From positions 1 through 64,000 of the forward strand of contig DCZG01000050.1 of the NCBI GenBank assembly GCA_002331575.1: a stretch of DNA of 64,000 nt, given 5' to 3'. Positions 43,662-53,231 of the stretch are shown piece after piece; position 1 is the first letter of the stretch, and each line of letters begins with the position of its first letter. The notes beneath the pieces are model-generated. The model saw nothing but the letters and a program-made list of their open reading frames with translations, did no database searches and was not told the origin of the DNA. The translations under genes and the position numbers were made by a program. This stretch comes from Atopobium sp. UBA2090 (GTDB lineage: Bacteria; Actinomycetota; Coriobacteriia; Coriobacteriales; Atopobiaceae).

Positions 43662-44786
43662 CTATCTCTTCACGCGAGCCTTCGGCTGCTGCTGCGTGAT
43701 GCAGTGAATGTTGCCACCCCCGTAGATGATCTCCCGGGTGTGGATGCCGATGATCTCGCGGTCGGGGTAGGCCGCCCTGATGTCCTCGAGGGCCTGCGTG
43801 TCGTTCGGGTCACCGAACTGCGGGACGAGCACGGCGCCGTTGATGGGCAGGAAGTTGAGGTAGCTCGGCTCGAAGGCGTCGTCGGGCGTTCGCGGCAGGC
43901 TGCCCTCGACGGGGTCGATGCTCTCAGCCTCCTCCGCGGTCATATAGACGGAGGTGCTCGGCATGATCACCTTGTGAATCTTGAGTCTGCGGCCTCGGGC
44001 GTCCGTCGTGGTGCTCAGCGTCTCGTAGGCAGCCTGGCAGGCCTGGTAGAACTTGTGGGAGGGGTCGTCGGTCCACATGCAGCAGACCTCTCCGGGCGCG
44101 CTGAAGCAGGCGACGTCATCCACGTGGCCGTTGGTCTCGTAGGGGTCGATGCCGTCCTTGATCCAGATGACCTTCTCGACGCCCAGGTACTGCTCGAGCT
44201 TCTCCTCGATCTGGTCTTTGGTGTACTGGGGGTTGCGCCCCGGCGAGAGGAGGCACATCTCGGTGGTGACCACGGTGCCCTGACCGTCGCAGTTGAACGA
44301 GCCGCCCTCGAGCACGAAGTCGTCGGGGCGATAGCGCTTGACCTGGCAGATCTGCGAGAGCTGCATGCCGAGCGAGGCGTCCTTGTCCCAGGGGAAGTAC
44401 AGGCCGTCGTAGAAGCCGCCGTAGGCGTTGAAGTGGAAGTGCGACAGACGCACCTCGCCCTCGTCGTTGACGAGAAATGCGGGGCCTGGGTCGCGGATCC
44501 AGGAGTCGTTGTACTCCATGAGCAGAACCTGGATGTTCTCGACCTCGCCGAGAAGCTCGTTGACGGCGGCGTAGTCCTCGGAGTTCACGCCGACGGTGAT
44601 CTTCTGGTAGCGGGCGATGGTGCGTGCGATCTCGGCGAAGACCTTCTGCGCCGGCTTCGCGCCGTTGCGCCACACGTCGGAGCGGTGCGGCCAGAGCATC
44701 CACGTGCGCTCCTGCTCCTCGTACTCGCCCGGCATGAAGAACCCGTCGGCCTTGGGCGTGGACTCCGACTCGACGATGGTGTGCAT
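43662..44786 (-). CDS. aguA: Agmatine deiminase (set B)
   Basis: This encodes 374 residues. GEYEEQERTWMLWPHR, NDSWIRDPGPAFLVN, GLYFPWDKD, GTVVTTEMCLLSPGRN, NGHVDDVACF and the catalytic GGGNIHCITQQ (Cys362) make the assignment clear. It differs enough from the set A enzyme to be an old paralogue or a separate acquisition. GGGAGGA precedes the ATG at 44786. The permease follows after a 143-base gap that holds its own candidate operator. Confidence 0.95.
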   Translation of the reverse strand: MHTIVESESTPKADGFFMPGEYEEQERTWMLWPHRSDVWRNGAKPAQKVFAEIARTIARYQKITVGVNSEDYAAVNELLGEVENIQVLLMEYNDSWIRDPGPAFLVNDEGEVRLSHFHFNAYGGFYDGLYFPWDKDASLGMQLSQICQVKRYRPDDFVLEGGSFNCDGQGTVVTTEMCLLSPGRNPQYTKDQIEEKLEQYLGVEKVIWIKDGIDPYETNGHVDDVACFSAPGEVCCMWTDDPSHKFYQACQAAYETLSTTTDARGRRLKIHKVIMPSTSVYMTAEEAESIDPVEGSLPRTPDDAFEPSYLNFLPINGAVLVPQFGDPNDTQALEDIRAAYPDREIIGIHTREIIYGGGNIHCITQQQPKARVKR

Positions 44787-44944
44787 GTGCGATCCTCCCT
44801 GACGAATCGTGCGATGCGTGCGCGTGGCCATTGCAGGGGACTATACCTCGCCGTAGGGACGCGACGCCGCACGAGGATGACATGCCCGGCGAACGAAGCG
44901 CGTGGGCGTCGGGGGACTGGTCACCCCGACGCCCGCGGACCCCC

Positions 44945-46333
44945 CTACTCAGACTCCTTCTCGAGTGCGGAGAGACGCCTGAGCTCCCAGGCGGCAGAGC
45001 CGAGGCAGAGGACACCGGTGAGGACGTCTGCCACGACGAGCGCCCACCACATTCCCTCGATCCCCATGGCCGAGCCGATGAAGTACATGAGCGGGCAGGA
45101 GAAGATGACGTAGCGAGAAAGACCGAGCACGGTCGAGAGGGCGATCTTCTCGACCGTCTGGAAGTAGGTGCTCATCATCATCGAGGTGTAGCCGAGGCAG
45201 CAGGCGACGATGGAGATGCGCGTCGCGCCGGCGGCGAGCTCGGCGACCTCGGGGTTGAAGAAGTAGCAGATGGGATAGGCCGCAAGCCAGATGACGACGG
45301 TCAGCGCGGCGACGGCGACGATCTCGTACTTGAGCGAGGAGGTGATCGTCTCCTTGAGGCGGCCGAAGGCCTTGGCGCCGGCGTTGAACGCGGCGATCGG
45401 CTGCATGCCGAAGGCGAACGACTCGGCCACCATCATGATGATGTAGATGACATAGCCGGAGATGACCGCGAAGACCGCAAGGTAGGTCGTGGCGTTCTCG
45501 CCGCCGAAGATGCCGAAGAGGTTGTTCGCGACGGTGTTGTACACGAAGGTCCCCGCCTGGACCAGGAAGAACGGAATGCCGATCTTGATGATCTGGCCGC
45601 AGGTCGACCAGTCGAGCCTGGCGTCCTTGGCGTCGATGTGGAGGTCGGAGCGGTTTCCGAAGTACCAGAAGAGACCGACGGACATGAAGCCGATGGAGAG
45701 ACCGTAGTAGACGCCCGCACCGGCGACGCCGAAGCCGAACACGAAGGTGGAGAGGGCGAGCCATGTGATCGCGACGATGGCAGCGACGGTCCAGATGTTG
45801 GCCGACTGCTGGGGCTTCTCGTCGACGCGCATGACCGAGGTGATCATCTGTCCCATGATGGTGAAGGGCAGCAGCACGCCGAAGGTGCGGATGCCGGCGA
45901 CGCAGTCATCCAGAATCTCGGGGGTGGCGCCGAAGAACGTGGCGAGCTGGGCGGTGAACACCTCGAAGATCACGAGGATGATCACGCCGGTGTAGAGCGT
46001 GAGCCAGAAGCCCTGCGAGAACGCGTGCTGTGCGGCGTCATGGTCGCCCGCGCCGAACGCGTTGCCGACGACGGTCGGCACGGCAGTGCTGAAGAGGCTG
46101 CCGAAGGCGAGGTTGATGTACTCGACCGACATGATGATGCCGACACAGGCGAGCCCCTCGGCTCCGAGGCCGTTACCCATGATGAGACCCTCGAGGATGA
46201 CCATGATGATCTGGGCGATCATGCCCTGCATCGTGATGCGGCTGTACTTGCCGACAAGCCTGCCGATCGGTTCCACCGCGAGCTCGTGGCTCTCCTCGGC
46301 CTCGGCTGAGGTCGGCGTCTCCTCTTCTGCCAT
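44945..46333 (-). CDS. MATE-family efflux transporter
   Basis: This encodes 462 residues with about 12 membrane segments in two similar halves: SVEYINLAFGSLFSTAVPTVVGNAFGAGDHD in the first and AESFAFGMQPIAAFNAGAKAFGRLKET in the second. It exports organic cations or metabolites using a Na+ or H+ gradient. A role in putrescine or drug export cannot be decided. The start at 46333 has AAAGGGG upstream. A repeat like that before ptcA lies upstream. Confidence 0.9.
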   Translation of the reverse strand: MAEEETPTSAEAEESHELAVEPIGRLVGKYSRITMQGMIAQIIMVILEGLIMGNGLGAEGLACVGIIMSVEYINLAFGSLFSTAVPTVVGNAFGAGDHDAAQHAFSQGFWLTLYTGVIILVIFEVFTAQLATFFGATPEILDDCVAGIRTFGVLLPFTIMGQMITSVMRVDEKPQQSANIWTVAAIVAITWLALSTFVFGFGVAGAGVYYGLSIGFMSVGLFWYFGNRSDLHIDAKDARLDWSTCGQIIKIGIPFFLVQAGTFVYNTVANNLFGIFGGENATTYLAVFAVISGYVIYIIMMVAESFAFGMQPIAAFNAGAKAFGRLKETITSSLKYEIVAVAALTVVIWLAAYPICYFFNPEVAELAAGATRISIVACCLGYTSMMMSTYFQTVEKIALSTVLGLSRYVIFSCPLMYFIGSAMGIEGMWWALVVADVLTGVLCLGSAAWELRRLSALEKESE

Positions 46334-46450
46334 GCGCGTCCCCTTTCGGACCATGGTTGTCATGTGGGACGTGGGTCCCCTTGGCGACCATGGTCGGGGA
46401 AGGCGGAGCGGAGGGCCAGACCATAAGGAGGTTAGTTCCGCGCAAGGTGG

Positions 46451-46465
46451 GGTTATTCTCGATTA
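46451..46465 (-). promoter_or_regulatory. Candidate LuxR-type operator before MATE gene
   Basis: GGTTA (46451-46455) and GATTA (46461-46465) are phased at 10 bases, about 120 bases before the MATE start. It is a weaker match to the GGGTTTA pairs at 43589 and 49446. Confidence 0.35.
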
Positions 46466-46514
46466 CAGGGCTTGACCTGGTGTTCCTTGGAGGACGGCCG
46501 ACGCGCTGGCAGGC

Positions 46515-47507
46515 CTAGAACTTCCAGAACGCCGTCGCGAGGTCCTGGCGATTGGTGGTCCCCACCTTGCTATAGATGCGGTGCAGATGCGCCTTCACGG
46601 TTCCCGTGGAGATGAACAGGTCGCTGGCGATCTCCTGCGTGCTCTTCTTGAGCAGGACGAGGCGGAGCACCTCGCGCTCGCGCTGGCTGATGGCATAGTG
46701 GTCGCAGAAGCGAGGCAGGCGCGCCCCGATGTCCGAGGAGTAGCGATCGGCCTCGTGGTCGCCCGAGCTCTCGGCAGGGTGCTGGGCGTAGACCCTCATG
46801 AGGTCGCGCGCACCCATGATGGTCCTCACCGCGCAGACGATGACGATCGCGTTCTCGGTCATGTTGCGCTCGGTGAGGTGCCAGAAGAACGAATGGAGGG
46901 GCGTGCCCGCCGTCGTCTCGGGATGGAAGATCATGATGAAGAAGATGTCCTCGCAGAGCATGACGAGCGACAGGACGGCGACCACCCTGAAGAAGGGCTT
47001 CGAGCGCTCGATGTCGACCCTCTCGTTCTTTGTCGCGCGCTTCTGATACCACCAGTATCCGAACCACACAGAGAAGATGACGCCAAGATCGCGCCAACCC
47101 CAGAAGAGCATGTTGCGCCAGGCACCTGTGAGACTGCCAATCGGGGCGACGGCGACGGCGATCACACCGAACACGACGGCGAAGATGACCACCTGACGTT
47201 TGCCGAGCGGAGCGTGGACACGCTCGCGTGTCCAGGACCAGACCAAGGTAACAAGGATGATATCCAGGGGAATCGTGAGCCATGGCCACTGCAGGCCAGC
47301 ATTGAAGTAGCCCGTGAGATAGGGCTTATCCCCCATGTACTCGCCATAGAAGATGACCGAGATCTCGAGCACGTAGCAGACGAAGGCGGCAGCGGCGACG
47401 AGCCAGTCCCGTCGCGAGGTGAGCACCCACACCATGAAGCACGTCGAGCACGCGATGATCATGAGGAGCATCAGCGAAATCGTGTATATGAACCAAGCCA
47501 TGTCCAT
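46515..47507 (-). CDS. LuxR-family regulator with N-terminal membrane domain (B)
   Basis: This encodes 330 residues. About seven membrane segments fill residues 5-225. The helix-turn-helix is ISQREREVLRLVLLKKSTQEIASDLFISTGTVKAHLHRIYSKVGTTNRQDL. The ATG at 47507 is preferred because GGGTGG lies about nine bases upstream; a GTG four codons earlier has no site. It has the same architecture as regulator A. It lies between the MATE and amidohydrolase genes, both of which have candidate operators. Confidence 0.9.
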   Translation of the reverse strand: MDMAWFIYTISLMLLMIIACSTCFMVWVLTSRRDWLVAAAAFVCYVLEISVIFYGEYMGDKPYLTGYFNAGLQWPWLTIPLDIILVTLVWSWTRERVHAPLGKRQVVIFAVVFGVIAVAVAPIGSLTGAWRNMLFWGWRDLGVIFSVWFGYWWYQKRATKNERVDIERSKPFFRVVAVLSLVMLCEDIFFIMIFHPETTAGTPLHSFFWHLTERNMTENAIVIVCAVRTIMGARDLMRVYAQHPAESSGDHEADRYSSDIGARLPRFCDHYAISQREREVLRLVLLKKSTQEIASDLFISTGTVKAHLHRIYSKVGTTNRQDLATAFWKF

Positions 47508-47624
47508 GAATGAGACCACCCGAACTCACGACCCCCCGATGCCGTTCCAATCTAGGCGTTCGGCATTTCGATACGGGTAGCTATTCAATGAATGGTTCGT
47601 GTCGTCGGCGGAGCATCGCCCCTC

Positions 47625-47676
47625 GTCGCGTGGCGAGAAGGACGGGCGCCGCGCTTCTCGCCACGCGACGCCCGTC
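47625..47676 (-). terminator. Overlapping hairpins after the amidohydrolase gene
   Basis: A perfect 16-bp inverted repeat has arms at 47625-47640 and 47654-47669. A competing stem, GACGGGCG (47641-47648) with CGCCCGTC (47669-47676), is interleaved with it. On the minus strand it lies just past the stop at 47701, so it probably terminates transcription before luxR B. Confidence 0.6.
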
Positions 47677-47700
47677 CCGGCAAACATGAGCTTGAGGCGG

Positions 47701-49329
47701 CTATGCCTCGAAGACGACCTGGCCTCCCAAGACGGTCAGCGACGCCTGCGTCGCGAGCACCTCGGAGGGGCTGCAGGCAAAGAGGTTGTGGTCGAGCACG
47801 CAGACGTCTGCAGTCTTGCCAGCGGCAAGCGTGCCGAGCCGGTCGTCGAGCCCCATGGCATAGGCCGAGCCATAGGTGTAGGCCCTGAGCGCCTCCGCCA
47901 TCGAGATGCGCTCGGCGGGGAACCAGCCGTCGGGGTTCGAGCCGTCCTCGAGCATGCGATAGACCGCCCCGTAGACCTCCTCCATGGGCTCGATGCCCAC
48001 GACGGGAAAGTCGGAGCCGAGATGGACGTTCGCCCCCGAGGCGAGAAGGCTGTGGAGCGGCCAGGAGAGCGCGGCGCGCTCAGGTCCGACGGCGGCGTCC
48101 TTGGCGAGGTCCGCCATGTCGAGGAGCATGTGCCAGGGCTGCATCGCCGGCGAGATGCCCAGCCTGGCATAGCGGGGAAGGTCCTCGGGCTGGATCGTCT
48201 CGTTGTGCTCGATGCAGTGACGCAGCCCCTTCTTGCCGTAGAGCCTCTCGGCCTCCTCGAAGCAGTCGAGCACGAAGCGGATGGAGTGGTCGCCGATGGC
48301 GTGGATGCGCACGGGATAGCCGAGCTCGCAGGCCTTGAGAATGCCAGCCCTGACGCGCTCGGGCTTCTCGGCAGGCTCGCCGCAGGTCTCTGGGGCGTTG
48401 GCGTAGGGCTCGAGCATCCACGCGGTGTGGTCGGAGCAGACGCCGTCGACGAACTCCTTGAAGCCGCGCCACTCGATGGTGGTGCCGGGGAAGCTGTACT
48501 TCGCCCTGACCTCGTCGGGCGTCTTCGTCTCGAGGTCAAAGAGGTCGGTGTAGGTAAAGACCCGCAGCGGGAACTCGCCCTTGCGGCTCATGTCCGCGAA
48601 CACCTCGTAGGGGTTGTCGAGGCTCACGAAGGTGGGGTGGACGGCCCCGACCGAGGTGATGCCGAGGCTGTTGGCCCTCCTCACCGTCTTGCCGAAAGAC
48701 TCCCTGGCCCTGTCCAGCGGTGGGTTGTACACGGGAGAGAGGAAGAAGACGGCGGCGTTGTTGGAGAAGACGCCCGTCGGATTGCCGTCGGCGTCGTGGA
48801 GGATCCTGCCGCCGGAGGGATCCGGGGTTTCGCGCGTCACGCCGACCCTCTCCATCGCGCAGGTGTTGGCGCTGTACGTGTGCATGTCGACCTGCTGGAG
48901 GAACACGGGGCGATCGGAGATGTACTCGTCGATCATCCTCGCCGTCGGCATCTCGGGGATCTCCCACTGGAACTGGATGACCTGCACGCCGAGAATCCAC
49001 TCGTTGTCGGGATGGGCGGCGGCAAAGGCCACGACGCGCTCCATGCACTGCTCGAAGCTCGTGCAGTCGATGAGGTTCACGCAGAAGTCGGGGTCGGTCG
49101 TCATCGCACCCTGGGCAAAGTGGGTGTGGGAGTCGATGAGACCAGGCATGATGAGCCGGTCTCCGTAGTCGCGGACGTCGGTCGACGGACCGACGAACGG
49201 CGCGAGGTGCCGTTCGTCTCCGCAGGTGAGAATCCTCCCGTCCGCAATCGCCACGCCGCCCTTGAAGGGCTGGCTGCCGTCGCCGGTGAAGACCGCAGTG
49301 CTCTTGAGAACCAGATCCGCCATACCCAT
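47701..49329 (-). CDS. YtcJ-like amidohydrolase
   Basis: This encodes 542 residues. The metal-binding HxH of the amidohydrolase superfamily is in GLIDSHTHFAQG; further ligands are in IHAIGDHS, CIEHNE and LGSDFPV. This is the YtcJ/LAF3 branch of metal-dependent hydrolases, whose natural substrates are mostly unknown. No signal peptide is seen. GGAGG precedes the ATG at 49329; a second ATG lies two codons later. Its location next to polyamine genes suggests an amide or carbamoyl substrate, but this is a guess. Confidence 0.88.
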   Translation of the reverse strand: MGMADLVLKSTAVFTGDGSQPFKGGVAIADGRILTCGDERHLAPFVGPSTDVRDYGDRLIMPGLIDSHTHFAQGAMTTDPDFCVNLIDCTSFEQCMERVVAFAAAHPDNEWILGVQVIQFQWEIPEMPTARMIDEYISDRPVFLQQVDMHTYSANTCAMERVGVTRETPDPSGGRILHDADGNPTGVFSNNAAVFFLSPVYNPPLDRARESFGKTVRRANSLGITSVGAVHPTFVSLDNPYEVFADMSRKGEFPLRVFTYTDLFDLETKTPDEVRAKYSFPGTTIEWRGFKEFVDGVCSDHTAWMLEPYANAPETCGEPAEKPERVRAGILKACELGYPVRIHAIGDHSIRFVLDCFEEAERLYGKKGLRHCIEHNETIQPEDLPRYARLGISPAMQPWHMLLDMADLAKDAAVGPERAALSWPLHSLLASGANVHLGSDFPVVGIEPMEEVYGAVYRMLEDGSNPDGWFPAERISMAEALRAYTYGSAYAMGLDDRLGTLAAGKTADVCVLDHNLFACSPSEVLATQASLTVLGGQVVFEA

Positions 49330-49445
49330 GGCTTCCTCCGATGTTGGTCGTGATGGGGTCTCGTCGTTGGCCACGATTGTGACAGCTGCGAGGCGGACAT
49401 GGCGCGCCGTCAAGGCCCCTCTCGACGTTTGCCCAGGTAGCGACA

Positions 49446-49463
49446 GGGTTTAACTAGGCTTAA
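49446..49463 (-). promoter_or_regulatory. Candidate LuxR-type operator before amidohydrolase gene
   Basis: GGGTTTAA (49446-49453) and GGCTTAA (49457-49463) are phased at 10 bases. The first 19 bases match the site at 43589 at 15 positions. It lies about 120 bases before the start codon. Confidence 0.5.
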
Positions 49464-49513
49464 TCGCCAAGCGTCGCGGGTTATCGAAGTCTAGCGACCG
49501 CTCGAGACACAAA

Positions 49514-49545
49514 GAGGCCCCGCACCGTTTCCGGTACGGGGCCTC
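49514..49545 (-). terminator. Terminator of PFOR gene
   Basis: GAGGCCCCG / CGGGGCCTC with an inner ACCG/CGGT pairing is followed on the minus strand by TTTGTG. It begins 24 bases past the stop. Confidence 0.8.
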
Positions 49546-49568
49546 CGCTCACGTCAGGCTATCGAAGC

Positions 49569-52500
49569 TTACGCCTCGGAGTACATCTGCTTGAGCTTGA
49601 GGAGGTGCTGGTAGCGAGCCATGGCGCTTGCCTCGTTCTTGGCAAAGAGCTCGGTGGCGCGCTCGGGGAACGAGCGGGTCAGGCTGCTGTAGCGAGCCTC
49701 GTTCATGAGGAACTCCTGGTAACCGCCAGCCGGCTCCTTGGAATCGAGCGTGAACTTCTTGCCCTCCTCCGCGGACGGGTCAAAGCGGAAGCAGTTCCAG
49801 TAGCCGCAGTCGACGGCCTTCTTCATCTCGGCCTGGCAGTTCTTCATGCCGCCCTTGATGGAGTGCATCTCGCAGGGGCTGTAGCCGATGACCAGGGACG
49901 GGCCGTCGTAGGCCTCGGCCTCGGCGATCGCCTTGAGGGTCTGGGCCATGTTGGAGCCCATGGCGACCTGCGCGACGTAGATGTAGCCGTAGCTCATCGC
50001 GATCTCGGCGAGGGACTTCTTCTTGATCTCCTTGCCGGCAGCCGCGAACTGGGCGACCTGACCGATGTTGGAGGCCTTGGAAGCCTGGCCGCCGGTGTTG
50101 GAGTAGACCTCGGTGTCGAAGACGAAGACGTTCACGTCGTGGCCAGAGGCGAGGACGTGGTCGAGGCCGCCGAAGCCGATGTCGTACGCCCAGCCGTCGC
50201 CGCCAAAGATCCAGAAGGACTTCTTGGTGAGGTAGGCCTTGTCGGCGACGATGGCCTTGGCGGCAGCGGAGCCGTCAGCCTCGAGCGCCGCGACGAGCGC
50301 CTCAGCGGTGACCTTGGAGTCGGCGGTGGAGTCCTTGGCGTCGATCCAGGCCTGCGCGGCGGCCTTCAGCTCGGCGGAGCCGTTCTCGGCGACGGCCTTG
50401 ACGGCGGTCACGAGACGGTCCTGCTCGGCCTTGTAGCCGAGGGCGAGGCCAAGGCCGTGCTCGGCGTTGTCCTCGAAGAGGGAGTTGTTCCATGCGGGGC
50501 CGTGGCCGTCGGCGTTGACGGTGTAGGGCGCGGTGGCAGCCGGGTTGCCCCAGATGGAGGAGCAGCCGGTTGCGTTGGAGATGAACATGCGGTCACCGAA
50601 GAGCTGGGTCACGAGACGAGCGTAGCTGGTCTCGGCGCAGCCGGCGCAGGAGCCGGAGAACTCGAGCAGAGGCTTGTGGAACTGGGAGCCCTTGACGTTG
50701 TTGCCCTGGAGCTCCTTCTTCTCGGCCACGTTCGCGACGCAGTAGTCGAAGACCTTCTGCTGGTCGAGTTCGTCGGCCTGGGGAACCATGGTGAGGGCAC
50801 CCTTGGGGCAGACGCCGGCGCAGACGGAGCAGCCCATGCAGTCGAGCGGGCTGATGGCCATCGTAAACTTGTAGCCGGTGTCCTTCGGGATCTTGACGTC
50901 GAGCATGCGCGTGTTCTCAGGAGCGTTGGCGGCCTCGTCGGCGGTCAGCGCGAACGGACGGATCGTGGCGTGCGGGCACACGAACGCGCACTGGTTGCAC
51001 TGGATGCACTTGGACTCGTCCCAGTGAGGAACGACGACGGCGACGCCGCGCTTCTCGTAGGCAGCAGCGCCGAGTTCCCACTGGCCGTCGGCGTGATCCA
51101 TGAAGGCGGAGACGGGAAGACGGTCGCCGTCCATGTTGTCGATCGGGTTGAGAAGCTCCTTGACCTGCTTGATGACGGCCGCGCGACCCTCGAGCGTGAG
51201 AGCGCTGGGGGCATCCTCGGCGGTAGCCCAGTCAGCGGGGACGTCGATCTTGGTGTAGGCGGTGGCGCCTGCGTCGATGGCCTTGTGGTTGGCGTCGACG
51301 ATGGCCTGGCCCTTCTTGAGGTAGGACTTGGTGGCGGCATCCTTCATGTACTGGAGGGCCTCCTCGGCGGGGAGCACCTTGGCCAGCGAGAAGAACGCGG
51401 ACTGGAGGACGGTGTTGGTGCGCTTGCCCATGCCGACCTTGGCGGCCAGGTCGATGGCGTCGATCATGTAGACCTGGATGTCGTTGTCAGCGATGTAGCG
51501 CTTGGCCTCGGCGTTGAGGTGATGCGAGAGCTCCTCAAGGTCCCACTGGCAGTTGATCAGGAACGTGCCGCCGGGCTTGATGTCCTGGACGATGCGCATG
51601 CCCTTGGTGATGTAGCTGGGGTTGTGGCACGCGACGAAGTCGGCCTTGGTGACGTAGTACGGCGAGCGGATGGGCGAGTCGCCGAAGCGCAGGTGCGAGA
51701 TCGTGACGCCGCCGGTCTTCTTGGAATCGTACTGGAAGTAGGCCTGGACGTACTTGTCGGTGTGGTCGCCGATGATCTTGATCGAGTTCTTGTTCGCGCC
51801 GACGGTGCCGTCGCCGCCGAGGCCCCAGAACTTGCACTCGATGGTGCCGGGGGCAGCGGTGTTGGTGTTGTTCTCGCGCGGGAGGGAGAGGCCGGTGACG
51901 TCGTCGACGATGCCGAGCGTGAACTCACGCTTGGGGGCGTCCTTGGCGAGCTCGGTGTAGACGGCGAAGGCGTCGGCAGGGGTGGTGTCCTTGGAGCCGA
52001 GGCCGTAGCGGCCGCCGGTGACGACGAGGTCGGACTTGCCAGCCTCGTAGAGAGCGGTGACGACGTCCTGGTAGAGAGGCTCGCCGATGGAGCCGGGCTC
52101 CTTGGTGCGGTCGAGGACGGCAATCTTCTTGACGGTCGCGGGGAGGGCGGCCACGAAGTCCTTGATGGACCACGGACGATAGAGGCGGACCTTCACGAGG
52201 CCGACCTTCTCGCCGTTGGCGTTGAGGTTGTCGATGACTTCCTCGATGGTGTCGCAGAAGGAGCCCATGCAGACGATGACACGGTCGGCGTCGGCGGCAC
52301 CGTAGTAGTCGAACAGGTGGTAGCTCGTGCCGAGCTTCTCGTTGATCTTGTCCATGTAGCTCTGGACGATCGCGGGAAGCGCGTCATAGGAGGAGTTGCA
52401 GGCCTCACGGTGCTGGAAGAAGATGTCGCCGTTCTCGTGGGAGCCGCGGGCATGCGGATGCTCGGGGTTGAGGGCGTGGTCGCGGAAGGCCTGGACGGCG

Positions 52501-53093
52501 TCCATGTCGAGCATGTCGGCGAGGTCGGAGAAGTCCCAGGTGGCGACCTTCTGAATCTCGTGAGAGGTGCGGAAGCCGTCGAAGAAGTTCACGAACGGGA
52601 CCTTGCCCTCGATGGCGGCGAGGTGAGCGACGGGCGAGAGGTCCATGACCTCCTGGACGTTGCCCTCGGCGAGCATGGCGAAGCCGGTCTGACGGCAGGC
52701 CATGACGTCGGAGTGGTCACCAAAGATGTTGAGGGCATGAGAGGCGACCGTGCGGGCGGACACGTGGAAGACGCCGGGGAGACCCTCGCCGGCGATCTTG
52801 TACATGTTCGGGATCATGAGGAGCAGGCCCTGCGACGCCGTGTAGGTGGTCGTGAGCGCGCCAGCGCCAAGAGAGCCGTGAACGGAACCGGAGGCGCCGC
52901 CCTCAGACTCCATCTCGACGACGTTGACGGGGTTGCCGAAGACGTTCTTCAGACCCTGAGCTGCCCACTGGTCGACGTGGTCGGCCATGGGGCTGGACGG
53001 CGTGATCGGGTAGATGCCCGCCACCTCGGTGTAGGCGTAGGAGACCCACGCTGCGGCCTCGTTGCCGTCCATGGACTTAAACTTTCTCGCCAT
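49569..53093 (-). CDS. nifJ: Pyruvate:ferredoxin (flavodoxin) oxidoreductase
   Basis: This encodes 1174 residues, full length for the single-chain homodimeric enzyme. It converts pyruvate and CoA to acetyl-CoA and CO2 while reducing ferredoxin. Domain order: pyrimidine-binding domain (YPITPSSPMADHVDQW, MESEGGASGSVHGSLGAGAL), the gamma-type domain (WGLGGDGTVGANKNSIKII), two 4Fe-4S motifs (CIQCNQCAFVCP and CMGCSVCAGVCP), and the thiamine-diphosphate domain (GSCAGCAE, GDGWAYDIGFGG, EVYSNTGGQASKAS). The start at 53093 follows AAGGAGAGG. It is monocistronic. Confidence 0.97.
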   Translation of the reverse strand: MARKFKSMDGNEAAAWVSYAYTEVAGIYPITPSSPMADHVDQWAAQGLKNVFGNPVNVVEMESEGGASGSVHGSLGAGALTTTYTASQGLLLMIPNMYKIAGEGLPGVFHVSARTVASHALNIFGDHSDVMACRQTGFAMLAEGNVQEVMDLSPVAHLAAIEGKVPFVNFFDGFRTSHEIQKVATWDFSDLADMLDMDAVQAFRDHALNPEHPHARGSHENGDIFFQHREACNSSYDALPAIVQSYMDKINEKLGTSYHLFDYYGAADADRVIVCMGSFCDTIEEVIDNLNANGEKVGLVKVRLYRPWSIKDFVAALPATVKKIAVLDRTKEPGSIGEPLYQDVVTALYEAGKSDLVVTGGRYGLGSKDTTPADAFAVYTELAKDAPKREFTLGIVDDVTGLSLPRENNTNTAAPGTIECKFWGLGGDGTVGANKNSIKIIGDHTDKYVQAYFQYDSKKTGGVTISHLRFGDSPIRSPYYVTKADFVACHNPSYITKGMRIVQDIKPGGTFLINCQWDLEELSHHLNAEAKRYIADNDIQVYMIDAIDLAAKVGMGKRTNTVLQSAFFSLAKVLPAEEALQYMKDAATKSYLKKGQAIVDANHKAIDAGATAYTKIDVPADWATAEDAPSALTLEGRAAVIKQVKELLNPIDNMDGDRLPVSAFMDHADGQWELGAAAYEKRGVAVVVPHWDESKCIQCNQCAFVCPHATIRPFALTADEAANAPENTRMLDVKIPKDTGYKFTMAISPLDCMGCSVCAGVCPKGALTMVPQADELDQQKVFDYCVANVAEKKELQGNNVKGSQFHKPLLEFSGSCAGCAETSYARLVTQLFGDRMFISNATGCSSIWGNPAATAPYTVNADGHGPAWNNSLFEDNAEHGLGLALGYKAEQDRLVTAVKAVAENGSAELKAAAQAWIDAKDSTADSKVTAEALVAALEADGSAAAKAIVADKAYLTKKSFWIFGGDGWAYDIGFGGLDHVLASGHDVNVFVFDTEVYSNTGGQASKASNIGQVAQFAAAGKEIKKKSLAEIAMSYGYIYVAQVAMGSNMAQTLKAIAEAEAYDGPSLVIGYSPCEMHSIKGGMKNCQAEMKKAVDCGYWNCFRFDPSAEEGKKFTLDSKEPAGGYQEFLMNEARYSSLTRSFPERATELFAKNEASAMARYQHLLKLKQMYSEA

Positions 53094-53231
53094 ATCCTCT
53101 CCTTCAGACACACGGACCGCCGCTCATCGACGGCTCCGCAAATCGTCACACAGCCATGCACTCCCTCGAGACGCATGCCTAGACGCTACGTATGATACCC
53201 CATCGCACGTGACCAGCATGGGGTTTCAGGC

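Noticed and set aside
49605..53195. 1196-codon open frame antisense to PFOR
   Set aside because: It mirrors nifJ codon for codon; no domain is recognisable.
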